NCBI GenBank assembly: GCA_011032825.1
Contig: JAADJZ010000017.1
Location: 558,001-622,000 of the forward strand
Source of the DNA: Massariosphaeria phaeospora
Taxonomy: Eukaryota > Ascomycota > Dothideomycetes > Pleosporales
Direction of reading: 5' to 3'
Length of the DNA stretch: 64,000 nt
Position 1 is the stretch's first letter; every line of letters begins with the position of its first letter. This document shows positions 51,984 to 61,950 of this stretch, in pieces. The notes under the pieces are model-generated. The model worked only from the letters and a program-made list of their open reading frames with translations. It did not search any database and was not told where the DNA came from. The position numbers and the translations under genes were made by a program.

Positions 51984-53237
51984 TTATGGGACTAAGGGCC
52001 CTTTCCACCTTACTTCAAATCGCTTGTTCGGTTCTGGTGGCGGAGGCTTGGCAGGAGTCGCCCGGCCTGAAGCGACTGGAATTGCGACTTTCTGTGGCGG
52101 AGCCGTAGGGCCAGCAGGTGCCAGAGCGGGAGGATATGTCGAAGGAGGAGCCGATAGATGAGCTGGAGTTTCCCACTTCATCGATTGAGTGTAAAGCCCA
52201 ATGGCTCTCACCTCGCTCAGTATCTGATTTAGGGCCAGGGAGTGCGTGCCCGACTCGGTGAGCATCCTGTGCTGAAAACTCTCACGGTCTTGGCGATTCC
52301 TCTCGTGGAAGCTTGCCGACGAACTTCGCCAATTCTCCTCGCGTTTGTCATGGATTTCGACAGAAACACGTCTGCAGTCTTCAACCCAGCGAATCTGGCT
52401 TGACAAGAGCCTCGTCTGTTTGCTGACAAGATCAGGAAGGGAGACAGTCTGGTCATCCCGCTCTGTGCTTGGTGACGGGAACGCGCCACCTGCTGCGGTC
52501 TCCGCTGTCCCAGCAATCGAAGCGCGCATTGGAGCTCTCGCCTGATGCGTCGACGCTTGTTCACAGTCCCATTTGCTCTGCTCGTGCCACTCCTGCTTGA
52601 GCCGACGCAGCAGCCGCTGTACGTGATTGACGCACTCGGCGGTGTCCTCCTGGATGTCTTCTCTCAGCGTGATGAGCAGTTCTTCGAGTCCGTCTTTCGT
52701 GAGCAGGCCCATCATATCGTCGTCGTTGGTCCGCTGCCGCTTGTTGGTCGGATCTCCGCCTTCCTCGACCTTCCTCTTTTTCCTCGATACGAGGTCCTTT
52801 TCGAGGTCCGCGTCCGAGCCGCGACGCGTCGGCCTGTATGCCGTCGAAGACAGCTGCATGCTTGTCGGCGGGTGCGCATCGCCATTGACCACCTCTTTCC
52901 CTTTGTTGCGTTTCGCCTGCACCGTGACGGGGTATTCGTTGCCATCCTCGTCGGGCACAATTGACAGCGTGTAGGTCTGCGCATGGCCGCTCTGCAGGGC
53001 CAGCTCGATAGTGCCGTGCGTGCTGGCCCAGGTGGAATCGCGCGCGTCGAGCTGGCGCTTGAAGTCATTGAGCACTTCGGCAAGCCTCTGCGCCGTGTGC
53101 GCGACCAGAGGGTCGACGTCGGCCGCCGTTGTCGCTGCGTCGTCGACGGCGGGCGCGGCGGTCACGGTGGTGGGCGATATGGACGCCGGATCAGCTGATG
53201 CGAGCGGCGAGGTAGCAGGCGTCGGGGAATCCATCAT
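51984..53237 (-). CDS. Nuclear-type protein of unknown function
   Basis: 417 residues from the double-Met ATG at 53237. The open frame extends further upstream, but that part is Arg/Pro-rich and unlike protein. The N-terminus is Ala/Thr/Pro-rich, then a short helical segment (AQRLAEVLNDFKRQLDARD). A bipartite nuclear localisation signal (RKKRKVEEGGDPTNKRQR) lies near 155. Then come a DGLEELLITLREDIQEDTAE helix, a coil with VQRLLRRLKQEWHEQ, and a long helical stretch ending in a Pro-rich tail and RFEVRWKGPLVP. No recognised family. Convergent with DSD1, 185 bp apart. A chromatin or RNA role is possible from the NLS and coils but not shown. Confidence 0.7.
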   Translation of the reverse strand: MMDSPTPATSPLASADPASISPTTVTAAPAVDDAATTAADVDPLVAHTAQRLAEVLNDFKRQLDARDSTWASTHGTIELALQSGHAQTYTLSIVPDEDGNEYPVTVQAKRNKGKEVVNGDAHPPTSMQLSSTAYRPTRRGSDADLEKDLVSRKKRKVEEGGDPTNKRQRTNDDDMMGLLTKDGLEELLITLREDIQEDTAECVNHVQRLLRRLKQEWHEQSKWDCEQASTHQARAPMRASIAGTAETAAGGAFPSPSTERDDQTVSLPDLVSKQTRLLSSQIRWVEDCRRVSVEIHDKREENWRSSSASFHERNRQDRESFQHRMLTESGTHSLALNQILSEVRAIGLYTQSMKWETPAHLSAPPSTYPPALAPAGPTAPPQKVAIPVASGRATPAKPPPPEPNKRFEVRWKGPLVP

Positions 53238-54211
53238 GTCCGTAGCGTGCAGCGGGATCAGACGTCGGGGAGCGACGGGCGACGGGCGACGGGCGAAGAG
53301 CGGGGGGTGGAGGGGGAGATGGGTGGCAGGTGCAGGCGCAGGTGCGGGTGTGCAACGAGGCAACCGCCGCGGGGGCGCCTTCCGCAGTGCCGCCGAGCGA
53401 GGGGTGAGTGGGCGCACACTGTGTGAGCAAAAAAAGAAAACCTTCACATGCACTGGGTGGCTCCACGCCCGGTGTCGCCGTGTCGTCGTCGCGGGTGTGT
53501 GTCGACGTGCACAGTGCGAGCCCGCGCCGTGGCATGAATGTTTACGGATTCCCTGGCTAGCTCTAAGCCGTGTCGGGCACGTAAGCTGCCCCGTTCAGGC
53601 TTGCCCGGCCGGGGCGCTGCAGGCCCAGGACGTGTATTGCATGGGCTCTCCTCCACTCAGGCCGTCCTCTGCCCTCCTGCCATAGAAGCCTCCCCTCCCG
53701 GGCCTCCCCCCAGTGCAGCCGCCAGCGCCGTTGCTGGCGATCGTGCGTGCGAGGGCTGCGGGCTGACACCTGCCCTGCTGCGAGCCTCCCGATCTGCTCC
53801 CCGACCAAGTCTCGGGGCGTTCGTTCCCGCACACCCAGCTTGAGCCTTGACAGCTGGACGACTCAGTCAGTCGGTCAGGGTCCGCCTCCTCACACCTCTC
53901 TGCCAGCCTCAGACCCTGCATCGTCATCACAGCAGCATGCCATCCGCTGCCTCCCTCATCCGCTCCCTCCGTTGAAAGTGCCCGTCGTCCTTCTACCTCC
54001 TGTGCCTTGCGAGTTCCGGTTTATCTTTTCCGTCCTCCCATACTTGTGCACTGCCCGCCGCGTGCTGTTGACGAGTGCCCGCGTAGCACACTGTGTCTGG
54101 GCCCGTGTGTGTTGTACAGGCACTGAAACCAGGCAATCCGTCTTCCGGCCTTCGGAAGTTAGCGAGCAAGGACCACGACACAGCTCGACGCTGGGCGGGC
54201 GTCACTTCGCC
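53238..54211. other. Divergent upstream region
   Basis: About 970 bp, GC-rich, between two start codons on opposite strands. The plus-strand frame is open from 53747, but the stretch before 54212 is Arg/Pro/Cys-rich and reads as leader. No TATA is evident. Confidence 0.45.
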
Positions 54212-56066
54212 ATGGTGCCATTTCGAAGGCTCTCGCAAAATGGCCGCCGGACCCTGACCGAAGACGAGCACCTCCGCCGCGAATCCGACTCGGCTCCGTT
54301 CGAATGGCAGCAGCGCGACCAGTACATTATGACGTTCCCCATACATCCGCTGCCCGCCATGCAGGCGCCCTTCGAGGAGTCCATGCTCGATGCTACGGGC
54401 GAGACGGGATATGTGCCCTTCCAGAATCCGAACAAGAGCGTGGAAATACGGCAGCAGCTCCTCTGCAGGGATTCGGAGCCGTCCGAACTGTCATGGAATT
54501 TCACCTACAACTGCCATTGGAGGAATGTGAACCCAAAGGGCAAATATCACCCCCTCTTGAAGACCGTCGCCCAGATCGTCTTCGGCGTGCATCTACTGCA
54601 CCAGCACCTGGAAAAGTCGGTGGCCGACGTGGCCGATATATTGCTGAAGCATGTCAATGAGCTTGATGCCTTTCTGCAAAGAGCAAACGAGGACATGGAA
54701 AGCAGCCTAAAGGACATGTTGTTTCGCCGGAAGTGCCTCAAGGTCCCCATGGAGCACGTAAACGAGTTCGACCGCCTCCTCGAAGACCGCCCGTACCGAG
54801 CCCAACTGCTGGACGGCAACATCACCATCGAGAGGACCATCGGCCGCATGTCTGAGATGTTGAACGATTATCTGGCCGACATGGGCACTTTTCGAGATGC
54901 CAATCGTGAACTGGACATGTATCTGCTCAATATTGGCCACATCTGGACAGAGGAGAACGAAGACGTTGCGCGCATATACTCGGCCATGTGTGGCAACACT
55001 GGCGGCTGGGCAGGATATCTTCAGAGCCTGCTTGGCAAGGCCGAAAAGCTAGGTGTTGTCCTAGTGCAGGTTAGCAGCTATTGCAACGAGATTGAGAAAC
55101 GTTGCGGGGCTGCAAGCCGGCGCAGCTTGGTAAGAAACTACCCCTTTCTTCAAATGTCGATCTTCAGGCACCCTTGCGCGTTTGTTTCGCCCTGACCTCC
55201 GACTGACACCTGATGCTCAGATTGCAAGTCGATCATCATCAAGAAACTCGTCGAACTCGCGAGATACAGGACGTGGGTTCCGGAACTTCGAAAAGCCGCT
55301 CCCCAAGGTGCCGAGCGAGCGGCCACCATTCATGACCTCCTCATCTATAGGCGGTGAGACTACCCCTAATCCCGGGACGCCTTTGAGACGTCCAAGCAGC
55401 ACATCAGAAGCAGACCAGGCCACGACTATCCCTAATTCTGACGACGGACCGATAGACTTGACGACGTCCGCTTCCCAGGAGATGACAAGCTCGGTCGCGC
55501 CAGCACCTCAAGAGGATGACAGCGCGCAGGCGCCACCTAATCAGGATGCGGCCGGCCATGATCACCGGAAAGGACTTGCAAGTGACGATTCAGACCGCAC
55601 AGTCCGAGGTGACAGTCATCGACCAGATCATCCTGCCAACAGGGATACGATCGGACCCAAGCGGCTCTTTCTCCGTGTTGGTAAAGGGGACCACAGCCCC
55701 CCATTGACAGGAAAAGACTCAGCGTACTCGTCAGTATCTGGGGGTTCTTTCGCATCACCTACTATACTCCACCCTCGGTCGGCTTCGTCTTTGTCTTCAC
55801 ATCCACGGGCACAGTTCGGATTGTTTCCAAGCAGCATGCCTAGTACACCGAAGCCGATGGCTGGACGCCACGGTGCCATGTCTCCGGCTCTAACGTTGCC
55901 CACACCGTCGGAGCAGGCGCCCCAATCGCGGCCACGCGCTCAAACATCTCTTGACTATAATCATAATCCGCCTTCGCGCAGTTTGCTGAAGAAATCAAGC
56001 CTTTCGTCCCTTAAGCGTTTATTTAGCAAGAAAAGGCAGGGCTCTGTGGATACCATTGCTGAATAA
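54212..56066 (+). CDS. Helical protein with Ser-rich tail, fungal, unknown
   Basis: Two exons, 54212-55129 and 55221-56066, give 587 residues. The first half is ordered and helical: WNFTYNCHWRNVNPKGKYHP, then long amphipathic helices (LLHQHLEKSVADVADILLKH, NELDAFLQRANEDMESSLKD, MLFRRKCLKVPMEHVNEFDRLL), as in BAR-like or four-helix-bundle membrane-binding folds. The second half is Ser/Pro-rich and disordered, ending in a basic tail (LLKKSSLSSLKRLFSKKRQ). The layout suggests a cortical or vesicle-associated adaptor, but I recognise no named family. The start is the first ATG with protein-like sequence after it; the open frame extends upstream. Confidence 0.7.
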
Positions 56067-56818
56067 TGTGGCTGCAGTGTTCTCTCTCTTTCAGCGTGCT
56101 TCAGGTCTCACCTGGTTCAGAAACTCGTGCGATATATACCCCTGGTTGGCTGCTCTCGTTCCAACATTAGCGTTTGCCCATGTTTGTACATTACGTTCCA
56201 TTTCGTACTCTAATGTAGTGATGACGAGATAATAACGACTGTTCGGTATGGAGGTTTCGGGTAGAGGTAAAGTAGCGGTATGAGGCGCCGGCAGTGGATA
56301 GGGTTTGCTATGCCCAGGCAAAGGGGTTTGTAGGGCCCAGTCGCTTCGAATGGAGCGATGCCGAGCGGTGGGCCGATTGACGGTGTGGATGGTGGAACGG
56401 GGCGGTCAGCAAGATGGGTAGGTACTTCCCTAGACGGTGCGCCCTCGACGCAGGAGGTGCGATAGGTAGTAATCACAGGCGCCGCTGGCTTACTGTGTCT
56501 CGTCGCTTCATTCAGACTGCGGGTGGGACGTGTTCAGTGTTTGTTCCTTCTGCGTTCCTCCCGGGAGTGCTGCCGGCGAGGTAGGCGCCGGTGGGCGCTC
56601 TTGGTTAAACCTCGTGCGGGCAGCTCATCTTTCTCTCCTCCTCACGCCCTTCAGTTCACTATCCTCCATTGCTTCCTTGGGGAGAGGACGTCGGTCTCGG
56701 TGGGTGTACGGGCCTCGTTCTTGGATACCGCATTGTTTCTTGGTCGGTTTCGTTGGCCTCTTCGTCTCTCAGTCACCGCGTCCCCCTCTTCCCTCACCCA
56801 CCGCTACAGCGCCCCCTC
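56067..56818. other. Intergenic region
   Basis: 3' flank of the 587-residue gene and leader of the next. The frame is open upstream of 56819 from about 56669, but the leader is pyrimidine-rich, so 56819 is preferred. Nothing else is seen. Confidence 0.4.
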
Positions 56819-59800
56819 ATGTCCCACTCACCAGCAATGGCCCTCGCCGAGCGAGACCCCAACGCCAGCGGCCGCACCAGCAGGGCTTCAAACCTCTCTG
56901 CAGGCTCTCGCGGGCCGCAGAAGGGGCTTCCTGGCGGCACAAGGCCCGACCTGCTCTCCTCCGGCGGCGCGGGCGTCATGTCCATGCTGCGGACATCGAC
57001 CGAGCTAGGAGACATCGGCGGGCTCACCAACGACTACTCCACAAACATGCCCCGGGGTCCGCGCAGGGGCGGTGCGTCGTCGAGACTGTCGACCAGTTCC
57101 AGTCACTCGAATGCCTCCCGGCGAACCTCTAACCACCAGGCACGGCTGTCGGCATCGTCGGGGGCACGACGCTCCTTCACCAGGGAGAACAACGTTCCGC
57201 AGTATGACGCTGACACTCTGTCGCCGACGATGATGAACTTACCCGGCTCGTCGCCGCTCATTCCGCGGTCTCGCACATCGAGGGAGGGCCACCGGTCCCT
57301 TTCGATGACGACAACGTCTCAGCCAACCTTCAGGCTCTCGAGCCATCGTTCGTTTGCAAGCCTGCGCACACAAGAACCCGTCCAGCGGCCCAAGTCGCCA
57401 TACCGTTACCCAGCCCGCCTGCGCCGCCCTGGGTACAGGCCGACGTCGCCGGCCTTGAGCGACATCACCAGCTCACGTCCCAGACAGGCACAGGGGCTTG
57501 GGCTTGGGCAGCCAGGGCATATGAGGCGGAGGACGCCGTCAGATATGTCGGTGCATAGAGACGAGCGGATGTCAATCTATGCAACGCGGAATCGTTCTCA
57601 GCCAATACTCGGCGGACCATACGCAGACGTCCCACCGGTTCCTCCTCTTCATCATCATCGTATCGTTCTCGAGCACACCCGCAACGTGCATAGGTCCGCC
57701 AAAGGCTCTGTCTCAAGTGGCTCGACAAATCGGCGCATGGACTCAGAGCCCCCTTCATCCGATGCACCATCACCGCCAACACCAAAAGATGGCTCTTCGC
57801 TAGAAGTGTTGGTCAGCCCCACGAGATCTCAGATGTTATTGCATGGCAGGGGTGGAACTTGGAAGGAGGATGTTACCACTGGGCCCCTGTACTACGACTA
57901 CAGTGAGCAGTTTGAGCAAGAGCAGTACACGGAGCCTGAGGCGACAGCGTTAGGTTTTGTACACCGGATCAAGACTATATTGGAAGAGCGAGGAACGCCT
58001 GAGAAAAGTCCGAAGAAGGTTGATGTCGCTGAGCTTCCCGGATCTGACATCGTGGGCGTGGTAGAGCTGCCCGCCTCTCCTGTTCCGCGTCGCATCACCA
58101 GAGAACTGATCCTCGCGGCTCTGGAGCCTGCATCGACAACAGAAGATGTAGGTGTCTCCGAAGACGACTCAGGTAGGCAGACCAATGGTGGCCAGCAACA
58201 ACTAGACAGGATGCCAGATCACAGCGAGGGCCCGGTGTCATATTCACGCTCCAAAACAAGTAATGATAACCGACACAGTAATCTGTCGCAGGCTGACTCA
58301 AGTGTCATGGACTTGTCGACCCTCAATTTTGCTGTCCAATACTCAATCCGGATGGGCACTGGTGCGTGCACTGGCACTGGCACGGATATTGGACCAACAG
58401 AGGACGGGATGTCGGATTTGTTGGCAGGGTATCAGCGCACTGAGACCAAGGAAGAGGAGGAAATCGCCGTGGAAGAGTCCGATGTCCCTAGTGAGGAAAG
58501 GGGCAGCCATGCCCCTAAGTCGTCCGACGTGCAGTCGTTCAAATCATGTGCAGGCTTACCAGCCCGATCAGAGAAGGATGTGGATGCGAAGTCATTCCAA
58601 TCCTTTACGGATACGCCAGAGCCTCTGTGTAAAGATTCCGAAGGACGCTCTTTCAGGACCTGCAAGGACACCATCACACCTGATCGCGCCATTTCCATGC
58701 CTCCGTCCCAGATGGCATGGCCAAATCAAAGAGTTCTGGAGTCAAAGTTTACAAGACCGTTTTCCGAGATGCCGCTGGCCTCTCTTCCGTTGATACAGAG
58801 ACAGCCGTCAACTGTTTGTCGGAGCGAATCAGGCTTCTCGAGAGCGGCTTCCAGGTTTCGAGCAAATTCAAAACTGAGCTCTCGACATGGTTCCAACGTG
58901 GCATCCATCTCTTCATCCATAGACAGCCCTGCTCATCAGCCTCCCTCTGTACCTCCTCGAGAATCTAGTTCATCCAAGGAAGCACAACGTTCCCAAGCTG
59001 TTGCGGACTTCTTGGTTCGTCTATCTCGGCCGCATCGTTTTTCTATGCACTCTAGCTTTCGCAAGAAGCCACCCAAAGATGAAGGGACCGTTCTGCCGGA
59101 CGTTACCCCCGCGGTTTTTCCGATTCCATCTCAAGGCCAGAAAGACAGGGATTCATCTGGAAGTCAGGCAACGGAGCGACATCTAACACCGTTGTCTGGC
59201 AAGCAGGGCGCAGTGCCGGTGAACCCCACCCCAGCATCTTTGTCCCTGCAGGAGCCTGTGAAAGTCTTGGAAATGCGAACCCCCCCGGTTGTGCATCAGC
59301 ATTCATTGAGCACCCCGTCACCAGTTGTTGCAGACCCTTCTTCTGTATATTCCCCCGAAGATATCTCTTCCTCAAATTCGGTGCTCCAACCCTCGCCGGA
59401 TGCGTGCTCCAAATCACCAGAACGCAGTGGGCGTGACAGCCATACTACAACCCATTTAGTCTGGCAAGGCCGCAGGTCCTTGAATCTTCCTTCTGTCAAT
59501 ACCGAGCCGCGATTCCAGCATGGTAATTATCGGGACGAGACCACCACCGACCTACGGCTTTCCGCGTATAGGTATCCATCGAATTATCTTCCTGACCTCA
59601 AAGAGGAGTCGCATGAGGACTCGAGCCTGAACACCAGCGCTAGTAACCTGAAGCACTCCAGCTTTCGTTTCCCACCGAATGGTCTGCCCAGTGTGCCTAG
59701 TGTGAGGGAATCCACGGATGATGCATTGCTGTCCGAGGGAGACCCGCCTCCGCGGCTGCGTCGTCGGAGTGGTCTAGCGCATACGCGCGGTCTACCCTCG

Positions 59801-61519
59801 ATGAACTTCAGCCAGATGAATCTTATTGAAAAATTGAATGAAGCCCTAGATGTTCGGTCTTCGCGCACCCTAGATGAGATTCTGGAAGAGACACAACAGT
59901 CAGTTCGGGCAAAACAGCTACGGCCGACGTCGGCTCGAGAGATCCGAGAAAAGTACCGGAGTTTCTTCGCCAGCCTGGACGAGCTTGAGAAGGCAGGAGA
60001 CGTCACTCAGACGACCTCCGACATTAATCCGGTGCCGTTGAAGCGGCGATATTCTCCTAAGGCACTCATAGAGGAGATTGATAGGCTTACGATCCCGTCG
60101 GTAGGGGGTCTGACGCAGCGATTGTCCGAGCTGCTCCCGTCGCTGAGGGAGTACTACAAGTTGGGCGAGATAGGAGAGTTTGTCGCAGAGGAGGTCATCA
60201 TGGAGCATGCTCTAGAAGAAATCAATGAGGTGGGCGGCCCTGCTCCGAAGCGCTCGTCGGCGAGATTGCGGCCAATGCCGGGGTCACCCAACATGGTGGT
60301 CATTGACGATGCTCTGTACGAGGAGCTGACCGGAAAGGAGAAGGACAGCCCGGGTTCTTCCGCTGTTAGTGATGTCGTCGGTATGGAGGGGGTGGGACGT
60401 GGACGAGGTGAAAGCGTAACGGACGTCGACTCTGCGACTCCACCGCGTGCGCCAGACCCTCCCCTCGTTGAGCTAGAGGCACCTTCTCCTACCGGCTTGC
60501 GCACACGATCTCTCTCCCTTAACAATCAACACCTTCGCCCCTCTCTCGAATCGAGGCTATCGTCGAGGTCCCTGAGATCTTTTGTGAGCACGCCTACGGG
60601 CGATACTCGGCCCTGGAACTCTGACAAGAACTATCCTTGGGCGTCGACGCTGCGCTCCATCGATATCTCACTCCCGCCCACCACCGTAAGGCAATCCCCT
60701 CACCCAGGCCCCTCTCTCCTACGCAACCGCCTGTCGGGCTCTTCAGCCTCAACAACGTACAGCCCGGAGCGCATACCACTATCTCCCGCCAGCTCTTATC
60801 CTGTACCAGGACAGGAGGGCGCCTATAAACACGCTCACCGCCAGAGCCGCCGTTTCAGCATCTTCACTTCAAGTAAGCGTGCCAACAACCCCGCCTCCCC
60901 TGGGTTCGACACGAGTGGGTTTGCAACTGGCCCCGTCAACGTCCGCGCACACGATCAATCTCACGAAGCTGGCGAGCGATATCCTACGTCGGCTCTAACC
61001 CCGCCGACAAATTCAAATCTCATCGACAGCCCTATCCAAATCTCCGCTTCCGATACCTCGGACGACGAGCCGCCCGCGACTTCAAAGAAGAGCAGGTTCC
61101 GCCTCCGCTCGCGTTTCTCCTCCTCTGCGCGCGTCACCGAGCTCGCTCACGTGCAACTCGAGTCAAGCCGTACCGGAGAAGGCCTACAATCCAAATCCAC
61201 TACCGACCTACCCCAAGACGGTGCAACACAAGTCCCAGACATTTCCGCCAAGCGTCAGACATTTCGAGACGCGGAGGGCATGCCCAGCACCCTCTACCAT
61301 CGCCATAAAGTCGTCGATCACTTGAAGAAGTGGTGGCACAAGGGCGGCGATCTTCTCCGAAACTTGGGCAAATCGTTCAAGACCAAGTCCAAGTCCCAGA
61401 AGCAGGCCGATTCTCAGTTTCCAGAGGACGCTGAGAGCACGGCTTTCATCGACGTCAACGGTCGAAGAGTCGTACCGCTGACCGGCACCCGAGGAGTTCC
61501 ACTCTGGACAGGAGTCTAG
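56819..61519 (+). CDS. Large Ser/Pro/Arg-rich disordered protein, unknown
   Basis: A single exon of 1566 residues. Almost all of it is polar and disordered, with many Ser-Arg-x-Ser and Ser-Pro sites typical of heavily phosphorylated cortical or polarity proteins. Two short ordered islands stand out: a helical stretch with NLIEKLNEALDVRSSRTLDEI, SAREIREKYRSFFASLDELEK and GLTQRLSELLPSLREYYKLG (roughly residues 1000-1130), and a basic amphipathic region near the end (VVDHLKKWWHKGGDLLRNLGKSFKTKSKSQKQ). The tail is FIDVNGRRVVPLTGTRGVPLWTGV. No known domain is recognised. Only 11 nt separate its stop from the next ATG. Confidence 0.7.
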   Translation: MSHSPAMALAERDPNASGRTSRASNLSAGSRGPQKGLPGGTRPDLLSSGGAGVMSMLRTSTELGDIGGLTNDYSTNMPRGPRRGGASSRLSTSSSHSNASRRTSNHQARLSASSGARRSFTRENNVPQYDADTLSPTMMNLPGSSPLIPRSRTSREGHRSLSMTTTSQPTFRLSSHRSFASLRTQEPVQRPKSPYRYPARLRRPGYRPTSPALSDITSSRPRQAQGLGLGQPGHMRRRTPSDMSVHRDERMSIYATRNRSQPILGGPYADVPPVPPLHHHRIVLEHTRNVHRSAKGSVSSGSTNRRMDSEPPSSDAPSPPTPKDGSSLEVLVSPTRSQMLLHGRGGTWKEDVTTGPLYYDYSEQFEQEQYTEPEATALGFVHRIKTILEERGTPEKSPKKVDVAELPGSDIVGVVELPASPVPRRITRELILAALEPASTTEDVGVSEDDSGRQTNGGQQQLDRMPDHSEGPVSYSRSKTSNDNRHSNLSQADSSVMDLSTLNFAVQYSIRMGTGACTGTGTDIGPTEDGMSDLLAGYQRTETKEEEEIAVEESDVPSEERGSHAPKSSDVQSFKSCAGLPARSEKDVDAKSFQSFTDTPEPLCKDSEGRSFRTCKDTITPDRAISMPPSQMAWPNQRVLESKFTRPFSEMPLASLPLIQRQPSTVCRSESGFSRAASRFRANSKLSSRHGSNVASISSSIDSPAHQPPSVPPRESSSSKEAQRSQAVADFLVRLSRPHRFSMHSSFRKKPPKDEGTVLPDVTPAVFPIPSQGQKDRDSSGSQATERHLTPLSGKQGAVPVNPTPASLSLQEPVKVLEMRTPPVVHQHSLSTPSPVVADPSSVYSPEDISSSNSVLQPSPDACSKSPERSGRDSHTTTHLVWQGRRSLNLPSVNTEPRFQHGNYRDETTTDLRLSAYRYPSNYLPDLKEESHEDSSLNTSASNLKHSSFRFPPNGLPSVPSVRESTDDALLSEGDPPPRLRRRSGLAHTRGLPSMNFSQMNLIEKLNEALDVRSSRTLDEILEETQQSVRAKQLRPTSAREIREKYRSFFASLDELEKAGDVTQTTSDINPVPLKRRYSPKALIEEIDRLTIPSVGGLTQRLSELLPSLREYYKLGEIGEFVAEEVIMEHALEEINEVGGPAPKRSSARLRPMPGSPNMVVIDDALYEELTGKEKDSPGSSAVSDVVGMEGVGRGRGESVTDVDSATPPRAPDPPLVELEAPSPTGLRTRSLSLNNQHLRPSLESRLSSRSLRSFVSTPTGDTRPWNSDKNYPWASTLRSIDISLPPTTVRQSPHPGPSLLRNRLSGSSASTTYSPERIPLSPASSYPVPGQEGAYKHAHRQSRRFSIFTSSKRANNPASPGFDTSGFATGPVNVRAHDQSHEAGERYPTSALTPPTNSNLIDSPIQISASDTSDDEPPATSKKSRFRLRSRFSSSARVTELAHVQLESSRTGEGLQSKSTTDLPQDGATQVPDISAKRQTFRDAEGMPSTLYHRHKVVDHLKKWWHKGGDLLRNLGKSFKTKSKSQKQADSQFPEDAESTAFIDVNGRRVVPLTGTRGVPLWTGV

Positions 61520-61530
61520 ACTCTCTCAAA

Positions 61531-61950
61531 ATGTCTGATGACAAGGATCGCTCGAGTCGTGCCAGCTGGCGTGACTCGAAGCCAGATCCCTTCCATTATG
61601 ACAGCCCCGAGAGTAAACAACAAATTTCGACATGTTCTTCTCGTTACATGGTTACGCCGGAGCCTTCAGAAGCCATTGGTCGACAGTCCCCTCTACGAGG
61701 CAGGAAATTATATTGGGCGGATGAGATGCGTCCACGCAGGATCAATGAAGTGCGTCCGCGCAGGGTTAGCGAGCCAGGTCCTTACCCACGGCCAATGTCG
61801 CTTGCTTCTATCCCGGAAGAAGAAGCTCAGGGCGACGGTCTTAGTCTTTGGGCGCGGTGCAAGGAACACACACGAAACGCCTTCAACAAACTGAAGCAGG
61901 TCTTTTCGGTCAACCGTCGTCACCAGAAGCAAGACCCAGGCCGCTTTTGA
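61531..61950 (+). CDS. Small basic Ser-rich protein, tandem to the 1566-residue gene
   Basis: 139 residues: a Ser/Asp-rich start, a twice-repeated (R)PRR..E motif (MRPRRINEVRPRRVSEP) and a terminal basic helix (LWARCKEHTRNAFNKLKQVFSVNRRHQKQ) like the end of the upstream protein. It begins 11 nt after that gene's TAG and in another frame. It could be a second cistron on one mRNA, a separate gene with its promoter inside the upstream coding region, or a 3' exon used in an alternative transcript. No 5' splice site was seen that would fuse the two cleanly. Confidence 0.55.
   Translation: MSDDKDRSSRASWRDSKPDPFHYDSPESKQQISTCSSRYMVTPEPSEAIGRQSPLRGRKLYWADEMRPRRINEVRPRRVSEPGPYPRPMSLASIPEEEAQGDGLSLWARCKEHTRNAFNKLKQVFSVNRRHQKQDPGRF

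Noticed and set aside
53238..53453. 72-codon upstream extension of the 417-residue nuclear-type gene
   Set aside because: Arg/Pro-rich leader-like sequence; the double Met at 53237 is a better start.
53747..54211. 155-codon upstream extension of the 587-residue gene
   Set aside because: Arg/Cys/Pro-rich and unlike the rest of the protein; the ATG at 54212 is followed by ordered sequence.
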